Shown here: in pieces, positions 23,079 to 32,956 of the stretch
Numbering within the stretch: the first letter of the stretch is position 1
Layout of the letters: each line of letters begins with the position of its first letter
NCBI RefSeq assembly: GCF_039542385.1
Contig: NZ_BAABIA010000007.1
Span: 327,732 to 360,769 of the forward strand
Source of the DNA: Prosthecobacter algae
GTDB taxonomy: Bacteria; Verrucomicrobiota; Verrucomicrobiia; Verrucomicrobiales; Verrucomicrobiaceae
Length of the DNA: 33,038 nucleotides
Direction: 5' to 3'
Position numbers and translations under genes: made by a program
The notes under the pieces: model-generated
Databases searched by the model: none
Told to the model about the DNA's origin: nothing
What the model saw: the letters and a program-made list of their open reading frames with translations, nothing else

Positions 23079-26000
23079 TCAAGGTATGTTCGCTGACTGA
23101 AAGGTGTGCGTGGTAGGGGAAAAGAGCAGGAGCTTTTGGCCATCGGCGGTGATGCACAGCGTCGAGGTGGTGATGGGCAAAGGAGCCAGAGGCACAGGGG
23201 GGAGGGCCAGGGTGGAGATGGTGGAATCGGAAACGATGCGGGTGCCGTTGGGCGAGACGGCCTGTACCTTCTGTCCCAGAGAGCCTAGGGGATTGAGGTT
23301 GGTAGGCAGGTACGTTTGGCCGGCATAGATCAACGGAGTTCCATTGGCTGGAAGAAGCAGCGGCCCTTCGAGGGCACCGGGGAAGTAGTTGGCAGTGACA
23401 AAACTGACGCCGACCGAAGTGACCCCGTAACGTACTAGGCCCTGAGTGGTGGGGCTCTGGGTGACGGCAGCATAAATGCCGCTGCCGTCGGCGGTGGCCA
23501 CCGTGAGGCTGCGCCTGCCCAGGACTTGAGCAGGAGAGCCGATGGCGAGTCCATCTGCCGTCTGGCGAAGCTGAAGGGCATTGGCGGCACTAAGGGTCAC
23601 CATGCGACCAGGGCTGGTGGCATGAAGCGCCACCTGGGGCGGAGAGATGGCGTAAGCCGACTGCAATGCGCGGGCTCCCTGGCGCTGCACGGTCTGCACA
23701 CGGCGACCGTCATCCACCAGCACCAGCAGGCGGTCATCCGCAGCGTGAGCGATGAAATCCAAGGCGGAATGGCCGACAAACACGCCCTGCTGAACAGTGG
23801 CAGTTTCAGGATCCAGCCAAAGCAGCCAGGAAGAATAAGGGGCCGTCGGCTCCCGATGCAAAGCATAGGCAATGGGGAGAGCTGGATCGGCCAGCATCTT
23901 CACCACATTCCAGGCACCTGGCACTTCAAAACGGACGGGGATTTGAATCACATCCGGCCCCGAAGTGAGCGTGAGGGAGGCGGTGGAAGTACCTGCTGGT
24001 CGGGTGGCGGGATCCAGCGAGACCATGATGGTGGCACTGCCAGTGCCCGCAGTCTGATCGGGACTAGCCCAGGCTGCATCACTGCTGAGTGACCAAGAGA
24101 TGCCGGGGGCACAAACGATGGACAAGGGCACGGTCTGTACCGCCGCCTCCCCAGGCATAGCATAACCAGAGATGCGTTCAGGAGCCGCCCCGGCCTGCGC
24201 CATTTTAAAACTCCAGACAGGCCCCTTGGTGACGGTGCCGTCTGCGGCCCGCAGATCCATGCGCCAGTAATAACGCTGCCCCTGCTGAAGCTGACCGGGC
24301 GCAAGGGAATGGGAGGTGACACTGGTGGAAGCCTGATAAATGCCGGGGGTGGTAATGACTGCGGAAGCAACGGCGGATTCGTCGGTGGAAAGGTAGATGT
24401 CGTAGGTGGCCACCGAAGGATCTCCGGTCCAGGCAAGTGCGGAAAGCGTGACGTTTTGGGCCACCTCAGATTCCACGGCAGGGAGGACGGAAATGGGTGG
24501 CAGGTAGGATGTATCCACTGCGCCCAGTGCGGCCGTCTCTGGGTGCTGATAGATGAGCCGGGACTGATCCGGAGCAAAAGCGGTGATGCGAGTGCTGACG
24601 GGGAGGTTTTGCACCACAGCCCCGTCTTCGGCACGGAGGATCTGGGAAGCGGTAACCCAGACATCGAGATAAGCCGAAGCATTGTAAATGCTGTCCGTGG
24701 TGAGCCTGCCCTGAGGCCCGCCAGCCAAAGCGGTGGTAGTGAAGAAATGCCCCTGGGTGATCACGGAATCAAGATTGGCCCCCAGCAGCACCGGGTGGAG
24801 TGAACTGTCCTGGGCCAGGGTGGCGCTGGAGGCGGCTGTTTGCGCCAGCGAGTCGCTGCTGCAATCCACCCGCGCGAGCAGGGCGCTGCCAGTCATGCCC
24901 CAGCCGGTCTGAGAGCGGACGTAGAGGGTGCGTTCATCCGGGGCCAAGACGAGACCGCCAATGCCAAGCAGACCCGGAAGGCGGAAGGTGGAGACCACGA
25001 CACCCCGCGTGAAATCATAGACGTGGAGGGCTGGATTGGTACTGGCATCTGTGTAGTAAACGGTGCCTTCACGGCCTGCCTGAACCTGGAAATAGGAGCC
25101 GACATTGACCACGGCGGGCAGTTCCTTGGTGGCGACGAGGGTGAAGTCCTCCAGATTCACCCGGGTGAGTGAACGCCCTGCCACACTGACCGCGTAGAGC
25201 GTACGCTCATCGGTAGTGAGATCCATGCCGGTGACATCCGTGGGGAGCGCCAGCACCTTTTGGAGGGCAAGGGAGGAAGGATCAATGGCCGCCAGGATGG
25301 AAGGGCCCCCAGAGACACCCCGGACGAGGCCCAAAAGGCGGTCATGGCGGCGGTCTGTCTGTAGGAGGGAGAACTGAGGTTTCAGGACCTTTCTTGTGAC
25401 CTGGATGATGTGAGAGACATTCTCCGTCGCGACGGTGACCCGCCCGGAGTGGGTGCCCTCTGCGAGCGTGCTAGCGTAGTTCAGAGAAACCTCTGCATCC
25501 CCTTCCCCGGCCAAGCGCGAGGGCTGGATCCAGGAGACATCCGAAGAGACCGTCCAAGAGGGGCTTTCATCCGCACGGACAGACAGGCCAAAGGAGGAGT
25601 AAGGCATGGCGACGCCTTTCAAAGTAACCGTATCAATGGCCGTGGCCGATACGCTGAGCTCGCTAGGTATAACATGAAGCGTGACAGGAATGCTCAAGGT
25701 GCCGTTGCTGACGGCATTGCTGGTGAGGGTGACCGTGGCCGTGCGCGTCACCGGAGCGGGTCCCGTCGCGGAGAGGCCAAGCCCGAGGTAAGAAACACCC
25801 GCCGCCGGGGTGCTGCCAGAAAGCTGGCCGAGAGAGAGCCAGGAGGCGGCAGAGGGGGGCGAGAGGCTGACTGTCCAGGTGAGCGGCATGCCGCCCTCGT
25901 TTGTTAGCGCGATAGCGGTGCTGAACGACTGCCCCTCCTCCACACTCACTGATACGGAGGCCGGAGTGACGGAGAGAGCAGGCGGTGCGCCAGCGTGGCC

Positions 26001-29000
26001 AGTGACAGGGAGAACGAGTTCCGGCGTGATGGGGCTGTTCGTCTGGAAGGTGAGGTTCCCGGTGAGCTGATCCGCCGCCGATGGGGCATAAAGGACATTG
26101 ACCACCCGGGAGCTGCCCGCACTCAGCACCATGGGAAAGGAGGTGCCGGGGAGGGTGACATGGGCCGCCGGCGAGATGACGCCCGAGATCACGAGCTGCG
26201 CATTGCCTGCATTCCGCAGGGTGAGCTGGCGCTGAACGCTGCCGGGCAGGTACAACGTGCCGAAACTGACCGCCGCAGGAGTGATCTGCAAAAGGGGTTC
26301 AGCAGAAAGGATGCGCGTGTAGAGAAGACCGACCTGGGGCCTGAGTGGGTCGTTTGAAGTGATGGTGATACTTTGGGTGGAACTGCCGGGTGGGGTGGTC
26401 ACCGTACTGACGGTAGTGAGCGTGACCTCACGGCTGCCCCCCGGGGCAATGGTGCCGGAAGTGACATTGAGCACACCTGTGGTTAGGCCGCCGGACATGG
26501 ACCAAGTCAATGGCAGGAGGCCCTGATTTTCCAGCGTGATGACCCGGCTGGCGGGCACACCTGGGCGGGTGGAAAGGGTGACGCTGGCAGGGGTGACCCT
26601 GAGCAGTGGGGCCGGAATGGCGGTGGCCGAAAGGGGGACCAGGACGGGGGCGCCTTCTTCGGAATTGGATTCGACAGTCAGCGATCCTGAATAGCTGCCA
26701 GCCGAAGCGGGCATGAACTGCACCTGGGCGACGTGTACCTGGCCGGGGGAAATCCGCAGGGGATACGCCGCGGGCGCGAGAACAAACCCATCCCCCTGAC
26801 TAACGATGCGGGTGATCTCCAGTTCCAGATTGCCCACATTGCGCAAGGTGACGGGCTGGGTGATGATGGCGTTTACCGGAATATTGGGCAGGCTGACAGC
26901 GGCGGGCTCGGCAACTAAAACGGGAGCCGAAGGGACGGTGAGCGTGACGGGGATCTCGACCGACGGAGTTTCGGGATCGTTGCCCAGCACCCTGAGAGCC
27001 CCCTGATAATTACCGGGGGAGAGGTCTTTGGCATCCAGTTGCACAGTGAGGGGAGACTCTCCATCAGGCACCGTCTGGCCCTCTCCAGTGATGACCTTCA
27101 GCCAAGGGGTAGCGGCATCATGGGCGATGTCCAGGATGAACAGCTCCATGATCTGCCGGGCCAGAGCATCGCTGACCTGTACGCCCTGGCCGGTGGAGAA
27201 GACAAGGGCATAAAGCCGGGTGCTGGCAGGAAGGCCGGAGATGTCATGATCATCCAGGTCCGTGTTCGAAGAAAAGGTATGGGAAAGGCCGGGGCTGTCT
27301 GGCACGATGACCAGATGATTGAGCGTGGGGACGGAAGCGCCGACCACGCGTTTGAAAAAGCCGACGTAGCCATGCTGGCGGATGACGGTACCTGAGGCTG
27401 CCCCGGAACTGTTGGCCCCTAGATTGCCACGAAAGCGGAAGGTGGAAACCTCTCTCAGGTCCGCAGCAAACAGGAAGAGGCCGGGCGGCTTGCGAGTGAA
27501 GTAACGGCTGGAACCACCAAGATTTTGGTCGGTGGTGATGACGTTGTTGCTGTAGGCCACGGGCTGGCCGCCATTGAGATTTGTGGAGAGGAGGTTTCCT
27601 GTGTCGTAGAGATTGGAACCACCGTCTGAGATGCTGTAGCCAGAGCTGCCTTCCAGGAAATCAAATCGGCTGGGGATCAAATCCGTGAGGCGTGAATAAC
27701 GGGCATTGAGACGCTGCAGCACGACGCCAAGTGTGCCGGCACTGGCTGGTGAATCGATCTTGGTAGCGAGTTCTGCGCGCCAGTCTAAAGCTGCATCTCC
27801 CGCATTGCCGACCTGAAGCTGGATGCTTTCAGATTTGTTTGGAAACACAGACTCTGTCACTGAGGCAGGTAGCACCTGCATTTTGGGAGGCTCGATGACA
27901 TGGGCATTGACGGCCAGCTTGAGAGTGCTGGTGACATGGCTGCTCGTCCGCACGACCAGGGAGCCTTTGAAGTTTTGCGCCTTGGCCGACTGGAAAGAAC
28001 TCTGCAACGGCACGGAGTCTCCGGGGGCGAGGATCACCTTGCCAGCCCAACCGGGAGAGAGCTCGACATGGCTGGAAGTTACGGTGTGGACCTCCATGGG
28101 CAGATTGCCCACATTGCGAAGCTGGAAGGTGGTGGAGGCCAGCTCGCCCTTCCAAAGGTCCCCCAAGTTTTGCACGGGCGGCGCGGCCTGAAGGACGGCC
28201 TGGCTGGAGACTTTCAACGTGACAGGCACGATGATTTCCGGGCGCTTGGGATCATTCGTGTGAATGCGGATGACCGACTGATAAGTCCCGGCCGACATTT
28301 GCTCGGTGCCAAAGGTCACCTGAATGTCCTGGAACTGGCCGCTGGCGAGACTGCTGGCAGGGACGGCTTGCTGAAGTAGCCAGGGGGCCGCGAGAGCTGA
28401 AGGCAGCAAGCTGCAGGAGAGATCTTCCCCACCTGTATTGGTCACGCGAATCATGCGCGTCTGTGGCAGGCCGGGCGAAGTGCTCACAGTGAGGGAGACT
28501 GGGGTGACCTTCGCAACGGGAAGGCGTGCCGCCGTGCCCATGACGGGCACAAAAAAGAAAACGTCCGGCACATTGGCCGCGAAGACGAGGGAGGAATGCA
28601 TCTCTCCCGCTTTGCCAGGGGCAAAGATGACGGGGAGAATGGCGAAGGAGCCTGGCTCAATGGTCAGCGGAAACTTGGCCTGAGGGCGAAAGGCGGTATT
28701 GAGTCCCCTGCCCGCCTGGAGGGTGAGTCTGTTCAGACCTTCATTCCTGATGACGAGCATGCGTGTCTGTGGCTGGCCGACATAAGTCTTTGGAAAGGCC
28801 AGCCCTTCAAACATGGGCACGGGAGCGGCCGATACATTGAGCACGAGCCCCGCATCCAACGTGGGAGTATCTGGATCGTCCGTGACGCAGCGCAGCAGGG
28901 TGGCGTAAACGCCCGGGAAAAGAGTGCCTGCACGGAAACGAACGGTGATCTTGGCGGACTTGCCACGGGGGATGGTGAGCAATCCGGGGGTGTCTTCAAT

Positions 29001-32000
29001 CTCGGCCCAAGTTGGCAAAGGATTGGCAGTGAAGGTGAGCCGTGGCCGGACGGTGAGCGTGCCTTTGCCTGTATTTTTCACGGTGAAGATGCGCGTGGTC
29101 GTCTGGCCCTGGAAGAGCCGCAGGTCTGACCGGGCCGGGGTCATGCCGGCGTTTGGGGCATCCACATGTGTGCCGGTGACAGGCACCTCCACCAACGGCT
29201 GGCGGGGATCATTAGTGGCGAGGCGCAGCAGTGCCGAATGCGGCCCGAGGGGGGCAGAGGGCAGGAAGGCCACTGTGACTGAACGCGATTCCCCCGCAGG
29301 GACGGTGAGCACCTGGGGCAAGACAACCGCAAAAGAAGCTGCGCCGGGGCCAGAAATAACAGCAGGCTGAAGCACCAGATCTGCGGTTCCGGCATTGGTG
29401 ACGACGAAGTCCTGGCTGGCCGGAGTGCGCTCGATCACGTCCCCAAAGGCTACCGTTTCAGCTGCAAGCAGCACTTTGGGCACCTCGACCACGTTCATGG
29501 TCACCGGCAAGGTCAGTGAGGGCTCATCAGGAATGTTTGAGGACACCGCAAGAACGGCGGCATGCGCGCCAGTGGATGCGGTGCGTGCATCCAATTCCAG
29601 TGTGAGGAGCTGATCTTCGCCGGGAGCAAGGATGCCGGACAATGGGGAAACCGCCAGCCATTCTGGCCCGGCCAGCAGGCCATCGACGATTTGATTGGCA
29701 AAGCGCCGCCCATCGCCCGTGTTGAAGTTGCTGGCATTGGTGATCTCATTGCCCACGACGACCACAATGCCGTTGCCGAACTTGGAGACGGCGGCATGAA
29801 TGGACCCATCCGGCTCCCGGACCAGCGGCAAAGCCCCGCCGGAGAGCGTCAAAGTCCAGCCAACGGAGAGCTCGCGCAAGGAGGTAACTCCCGCCGTGAT
29901 GGGATGTGGGAGAATGTCCGTCAAGGTGAGGTCGCGGAAGATTTGTGATGCGGGGGTGATGCCGGTCGCAGTCAGAAGTGCTAGAGCATTGGGGACCGAG
30001 CCGAAGTTGTCTGCCTCGCAAAGCAAACCGGCGCCGTTTTGGACGGCTGACTGAAGGTTTTGCAGGTCGGATGAAGAAAGGTTGGCAATGACGTCATCCA
30101 GGAGAATCACGTCCATGCCCTGCAACGAAGAAACTGTCAGCGGAGGAACCAAGGTGACCACGGCGGCCCCTCGGTCAGTGAGATCTCCTAGCAGCGTTCC
30201 CCTGTCCAGCGGAGTGGACACGACGCCGACGGTCACGCCCTGAAGGTTGGTGACGGAGGCTTTCAGTGGCGGGATTTCCGTCGTGTGGGAGGTCTGCGCG
30301 GCCAGTGCATCCGGGATGACTGTCACTGATTCCAGGACGCCGGGCAATCCAGGGATGGACGGAGCGATATCCACCTCCCGAGCACGAATGCTCCACTCCA
30401 AGGGCGCACTGCCGTGATTGGTCATGGTGACCTGTTTTGGGTCAACATTCCCACGAAGAACATTTGCGGTCACGGATTCTGGCGAAAGTCTGAGCTGGGG
30501 CCGGCCCAGGGAAAAATCGAGCCCCACTCTTCCGGGCGGAGCGGTCACAGGCTCCGTCGCACTGGGCAAAAATCCCTGTGCACGTGAACTGACATGGTAG
30601 GCACCATCGGTGACAATCGCACTGTAACGGCCATCGGCCCCGGTGGTGACGGATACGACTCCTGGTCCTTCGAAAACGACCGTAGCCCCCGCCAATGGCG
30701 CGCCATCCTCCAGATCCGTCACCTGGCCACTCACCACGCTGGACGTGTAAAGATGCAGGTTAAACCGCTGAACCTGAAGCTGCTGAGGCATTCCGTAGCG
30801 CAAGGAAACCACCATTTCCTCCGTGTAGGGAGTGGGCGTTGCCACCTGGGCAATGACACGAAAACTGCCTGCATCCGGGCTGGCCTCGCCTGGCTGCAAG
30901 GTGCCGATTTCCACCAAGCCCTGGGTGATCTGATAACGCGAGGCCGAGCCAGCACCGCTCGCCATGGTGGCGACCACATCGGCTGCAGCTTGGGTGCCCC
31001 GATTGACCACAGAAAACTCGATGGCCAGTGACTCGCCCGGATTCTGAATGCCGTCTCCGTTGCCACCAGGAAGTTCGGTGACGCGGGTCACTGTCAGCAG
31101 CGGGTAGGGCCCTGCTACAGACTCCACCAGGCTGCGGGCGTTGAGACGAGCGCCCGAAACGGTGAGCCCCGTCAAAGCAGGCAGGCGGTCTGCAGTGGAC
31201 ATGAGTTTGGCTTTCAGATCCTGGGCGCCGATCAAAGGGGCGATGCCCTTGGCCAGAGCCAATGCACCGGTAACATGGGGTGTGGCCATGGAGGTTCCGC
31301 TCAATGTGCCATAAGAAGGGCCCGGCACCGTGCTGTAAATCGCCGAACCTGGAGCCGCGAGATCCACCGAAGTGAGCCCGTAGTTGGAAAAACTGGAGCG
31401 TGTGTCGCTGGCCGTGGTTGAGGCCACGGAAATGATGTTTTCCGAAGGATAATTGGAGGGATAATGGGGCGCCGAATCGTTGTCTGTCCCATCATTCCCC
31501 GCAGCGGCGACAAAGAGGATCTGGTCCGCGCCAGCGTCTTCAATGGCTTCACGGAGAAGCGTGCTGGAACCGCCGCCGCCCCAGGAATTGGAGGTGAGAT
31601 CCACCCCCAAGGAGGTGGAGTAGTTCACACATTCGATGGCATCGGAAGTGGTGCCACCGCTAGGGCCGAGAAAGCGAATTCCAACCAGGGAAACCTGCCA
31701 ACAAACGCCGGCAATACCGGATCTGTTATTGCCCACCGCACCGATCGTTCCCGCGCAATGGGTGCCGTGATTACCTTCGTCGATGGGATTGTTGTCGTTG
31801 GCAAAAAAATCCCAGCCGTACACATCATCCACAAAGCCGTTGCCATCATCATCCACACCATTGCTGGCCACTTCGCGCGGATTTTTCCAAACATTGGCTG
31901 CCAAGTCAGGATGGTTCCGGTCCATCCCGGTATCAATCACTGCGACCAGTACTTCACGGCTGCCGGTGGTGATCTCCCAGGCCTCAGGCGCATCAATATC

Positions 32001-32759
32001 CGCATCGGCCAGCCCACCCGTCTGGCCCGTGTTGTTCAGGCCCCAGAGATTGGTAAAACTGCTGTCATCCGGCACCACGGTCGGAAAAACCAGATAGTCG
32101 CGCTCGGCGGCCATGATCCGTGGCTGGTCCAGTTTCGGAAAATCCGCTTCAAATGCTTTCAAAATTGCCTGGTCGGCATCCAATCCCACATGGGGCGTGG
32201 CGATGAGCCGAACATCAGTGGTCTGCAAAGAATGGCGAACATAAAAGCCATGCTGCTGAGCCCATTCATTGATCCTGGTATCAGAGATTCCTTGAGGAAA
32301 ACGGACCAGCAGGTGGTCCGCCACGGAAAACACACGCTGAGCAGGAGCAGTCGAAGAGCCGTCGAATGAGATTTCCTCACGAATCAGCGGATACTTGAAG
32401 TCGGTGCGCCACAGGCGTTCTTCGCGGGCTGGCTGCCGATTATTGGCAGGAAACTGGCGGCGCTCCAGCATCGAAGCCCCTTCCAGCAGACGAGATTCAT
32501 ACGGATTTAACGTTCTTGGTGCGACGCGCGGCGTCGAAAGAGGCTGCGGAGCGATCGGTAGATCCTGGGCCTTGGCGACTGATGGCACGCTGTAAACTTC
32601 CGTGACAGCAGAAGAAACGGGTGCCCTCTCAGATTGAGAAGTGATGAGGGCATGAATCGTCCTCGGCTGGTTCAGCGTCAGCGCCACTGTGATGACAATG
32701 CCAATACACAGGGCTATCAGGCAAAAAAAAAGCCTGACCTTGGTTTTCGGCGGCATCAT
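23079..32759 (-). CDS. Giant subtilisin-like serine protease with Ig-like/ASH repeats and beta-propellers
   Basis: Protein of 3226 residues. An uncleaved or cleaved signal helix (about 9-29) and a Pro/Ser-rich stretch lead to a propeptide-like region (about 143-228). The S8 peptidase domain (about 235-545) has a complete triad: D276 (VAVIDTGMD), H331 (NHGTHCAG) and S490 (LSGTSMATPH), with oxyanion N422 (AAGNDG). Then come a COG1470-like beta domain (555-670), a carboxypeptidase-regulatory-like domain (676-750), and about a dozen Ig-like domains, many of the ASH/choice-of-anchor type (FTVKNTGKGTL, then TNDPxxP), to about 2365. A BACON-like domain (2366-2460), a beta-propeller of YVTN type (2460-2740), an Fn3-like domain (about 2760-2870), a second BACON-like domain and a second propeller end the protein. 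No PEP-CTERM or Por sorting tail is seen. It lies directly behind the rRNA operon terminator and probably has its own promoter in 32760-32912. Confidence 0.92.
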   Translation of the reverse strand: MMPPKTKVRLFFCLIALCIGIVITVALTLNQPRTIHALITSQSERAPVSSAVTEVYSVPSVAKAQDLPIAPQPLSTPRVAPRTLNPYESRLLEGASMLERRQFPANNRQPAREERLWRTDFKYPLIREEISFDGSSTAPAQRVFSVADHLLVRFPQGISDTRINEWAQQHGFYVRHSLQTTDVRLIATPHVGLDADQAILKAFEADFPKLDQPRIMAAERDYLVFPTVVPDDSSFTNLWGLNNTGQTGGLADADIDAPEAWEITTGSREVLVAVIDTGMDRNHPDLAANVWKNPREVASNGVDDDGNGFVDDVYGWDFFANDNNPIDEGNHGTHCAGTIGAVGNNRSGIAGVCWQVSLVGIRFLGPSGGTTSDAIECVNYSTSLGVDLTSNSWGGGGSSTLLREAIEDAGADQILFVAAAGNDGTDNDSAPHYPSNYPSENIISVASTTASDTRSSFSNYGLTSVDLAAPGSAIYSTVPGPSYGTLSGTSMATPHVTGALALAKGIAPLIGAQDLKAKLMSTADRLPALTGLTVSGARLNARSLVESVAGPYPLLTVTRVTELPGGNGDGIQNPGESLAIEFSVVNRGTQAAADVVATMASGAGSASRYQITQGLVEIGTLQPGEASPDAGSFRVIAQVATPTPYTEEMVVSLRYGMPQQLQVQRFNLHLYTSSVVSGQVTDLEDGAPLAGATVVFEGPGVVSVTTGADGRYSAIVTDGAYHVSSRAQGFLPSATEPVTAPPGRVGLDFSLGRPQLRLSPESVTANVLRGNVDPKQVTMTNHGSAPLEWSIRAREVDIAPSIPGLPGVLESVTVIPDALAAQTSHTTEIPPLKASVTNLQGVTVGVVSTPLDRGTLLGDLTDRGAAVVTLVPPLTVSSLQGMDVILLDDVIANLSSSDLQNLQSAVQNGAGLLCEADNFGSVPNALALLTATGITPASQIFRDLTLTDILPHPITAGVTSLRELSVGWTLTLSGGALPLVREPDGSIHAAVSKFGNGIVVVVGNEITNASNFNTGDGRRFANQIVDGLLAGPEWLAVSPLSGILAPGEDQLLTLELDARTASTGAHAAVLAVSSNIPDEPSLTLPVTMNVVEVPKVLLAAETVAFGDVIERTPASQDFVVTNAGTADLVLQPAVISGPGAASFAVVLPQVLTVPAGESRSVTVAFLPSAPLGPHSALLRLATNDPRQPLVEVPVTGTHVDAPNAGMTPARSDLRLFQGQTTTRIFTVKNTGKGTLTVRPRLTFTANPLPTWAEIEDTPGLLTIPRGKSAKITVRFRAGTLFPGVYATLLRCVTDDPDTPTLDAGLVLNVSAAPVPMFEGLAFPKTYVGQPQTRMLVIRNEGLNRLTLQAGRGLNTAFRPQAKFPLTIEPGSFAILPVIFAPGKAGEMHSSLVFAANVPDVFFFVPVMGTAARLPVAKVTPVSLTVSTSPGLPQTRMIRVTNTGGEDLSCSLLPSALAAPWLLQQAVPASSLASGQFQDIQVTFGTEQMSAGTYQSVIRIHTNDPKRPEIIVPVTLKVSSQAVLQAAPPVQNLGDLWKGELASTTFQLRNVGNLPMEVHTVTSSHVELSPGWAGKVILAPGDSVPLQSSFQSAKAQNFKGSLVVRTSSHVTSTLKLAVNAHVIEPPKMQVLPASVTESVFPNKSESIQLQVGNAGDAALDWRAELATKIDSPASAGTLGVVLQRLNARYSRLTDLIPSRFDFLEGSSGYSISDGGSNLYDTGNLLSTNLNGGQPVAYSNNVITTDQNLGGSSRYFTRKPPGLFLFAADLREVSTFRFRGNLGANSSGAASGTVIRQHGYVGFFKRVVGASVPTLNHLVIVPDSPGLSHTFSSNTDLDDHDISGLPASTRLYALVFSTGQGVQVSDALARQIMELFILDIAHDAATPWLKVITGEGQTVPDGESPLTVQLDAKDLSPGNYQGALRVLGNDPETPSVEIPVTLTVPSAPVLVAEPAAVSLPNIPVNAIITQPVTLRNVGNLELEITRIVSQGDGFVLAPAAYPLRISPGQVHVAQVQFMPASAGSYSGSLTVESNSEEGAPVLVPLSATAIPAPLLRVTPASVTLSTRPGVPASRVITLENQGLLPLTWSMSGGLTTGVLNVTSGTIAPGGSREVTLTTVSTVTTPPGSSTQSITITSNDPLRPQVGLLYTRILSAEPLLQITPAAVSFGTLYLPGSVQRQLTLRNAGNAQLVISGVISPAAHVTLPGTSFPMVLSAGSSRVVNVLYAPSAADQLTGNLTFQTNSPITPELVLPVTGHAGAPPALSVTPASVSVSVEEGQSFSTAIALTNEGGMPLTWTVSLSPPSAASWLSLGQLSGSTPAAGVSYLGLGLSATGPAPVTRTATVTLTSNAVSNGTLSIPVTLHVIPSELSVSATAIDTVTLKGVAMPYSSFGLSVRADESPSWTVSSDVSWIQPSRLAGEGDAEVSLNYASTLAEGTHSGRVTVATENVSHIIQVTRKVLKPQFSLLQTDRRHDRLLGLVRGVSGGPSILAAIDPSSLALQKVLALPTDVTGMDLTTDERTLYAVSVAGRSLTRVNLEDFTLVATKELPAVVNVGSYFQVQAGREGTVYYTDASTNPALHVYDFTRGVVVSTFRLPGLLGIGGLVLAPDERTLYVRSQTGWGMTGSALLARVDCSSDSLAQTAASSATLAQDSSLHPVLLGANLDSVITQGHFFTTTALAGGPQGRLTTDSIYNASAYLDVWVTASQILRAEDGAVVQNLPVSTRITAFAPDQSRLIYQHPETAALGAVDTSYLPPISVLPAVESEVAQNVTLSALAWTGDPSVATYDIYLSTDESAVASAVITTPGIYQASTSVTSHSLAPGQLQQGQRYYWRMDLRAADGTVTKGPVWSFKMAQAGAAPERISGYAMPGEAAVQTVPLSIVCAPGISWSLSSDAAWASPDQTAGTGSATIMVSLDPATRPAGTSTASLTLTSGPDVIQIPVRFEVPGAWNVVKMLADPALPIAYALHREPTAPYSSWLLWLDPETATVQQGVFVGHSALDFIAHAADDRLLVLVDDGRRVQTVQRQGARALQSAYAISPPQVALHATSPGRMVTLSAANALQLRQTADGLAIGSPAQVLGRRSLTVATADGSGIYAAVTQSPTTQGLVRYGVTSVGVSFVTANYFPGALEGPLLLPANGTPLIYAGQTYLPTNLNPLGSLGQKVQAVSPNGTRIVSDSTISTLALPPVPLAPLPITTSTLCITADGQKLLLFSPTTHTFQSANIP

Positions 32760-32912
32760 CTTGAGATCACATCAAAAAAGCTTTCGGCTAACAAGTCAAA
32801 AAGTGAAGTGTCAGCACTGAAATACGACAGGGATTTGACCTCCTAATCTCGGTAAAGTTCATTCGAACTTAGTCGAAGAGACGATTTTTTGCAGGAGGCG
32901 ATCTTCGTGGGC
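32760..32912 (-). other. Leader region of the giant protease gene
   Basis: The 153 bp between the rRNA terminator and the protease start codon must contain the gene's promoter unless transcription reads through. A TTGACT hexamer lies about 40-45 bp before the start codon, but no good -10 box stands at the right distance. A consensus Shine-Dalgarno string AGGAGGT lies at 32838-32844, about 80 nt upstream of the start codon and not next to any ATG. The start codon itself (tandem ATG ATG) has no Shine-Dalgarno sequence. Confidence 0.35.
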
Positions 32913-32951
32913 AAAAAAAACCCCCCTCTTTCATTGCTGAAGGAGGGGGGT
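32913..32951 (-). terminator. rRNA operon terminator
   Basis: On the minus strand, ACCCCCCTC (32951-32943) pairs with GAGGGGGGT (32928-32920). The stem extends inward through a wobble pair and TTCA/TGAA to a 4-nt loop, then runs into a T tract of eight bases. It starts a few bases after the 3' end of 5S rRNA, as expected for the end of an rrn operon. Confidence 0.93.
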
Positions 32952-32956
32952 ATAAA

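Noticed and set aside
32756..32846. Possible leader peptide after the AGGAGGT string, ending in a TGA that overlaps the protease start codon
   Set aside because: The frame is open for about 28 codons and the overlap is suggestive. However, no ATG or GTG lies at a workable distance from the Shine-Dalgarno-like string; only a CTG does.
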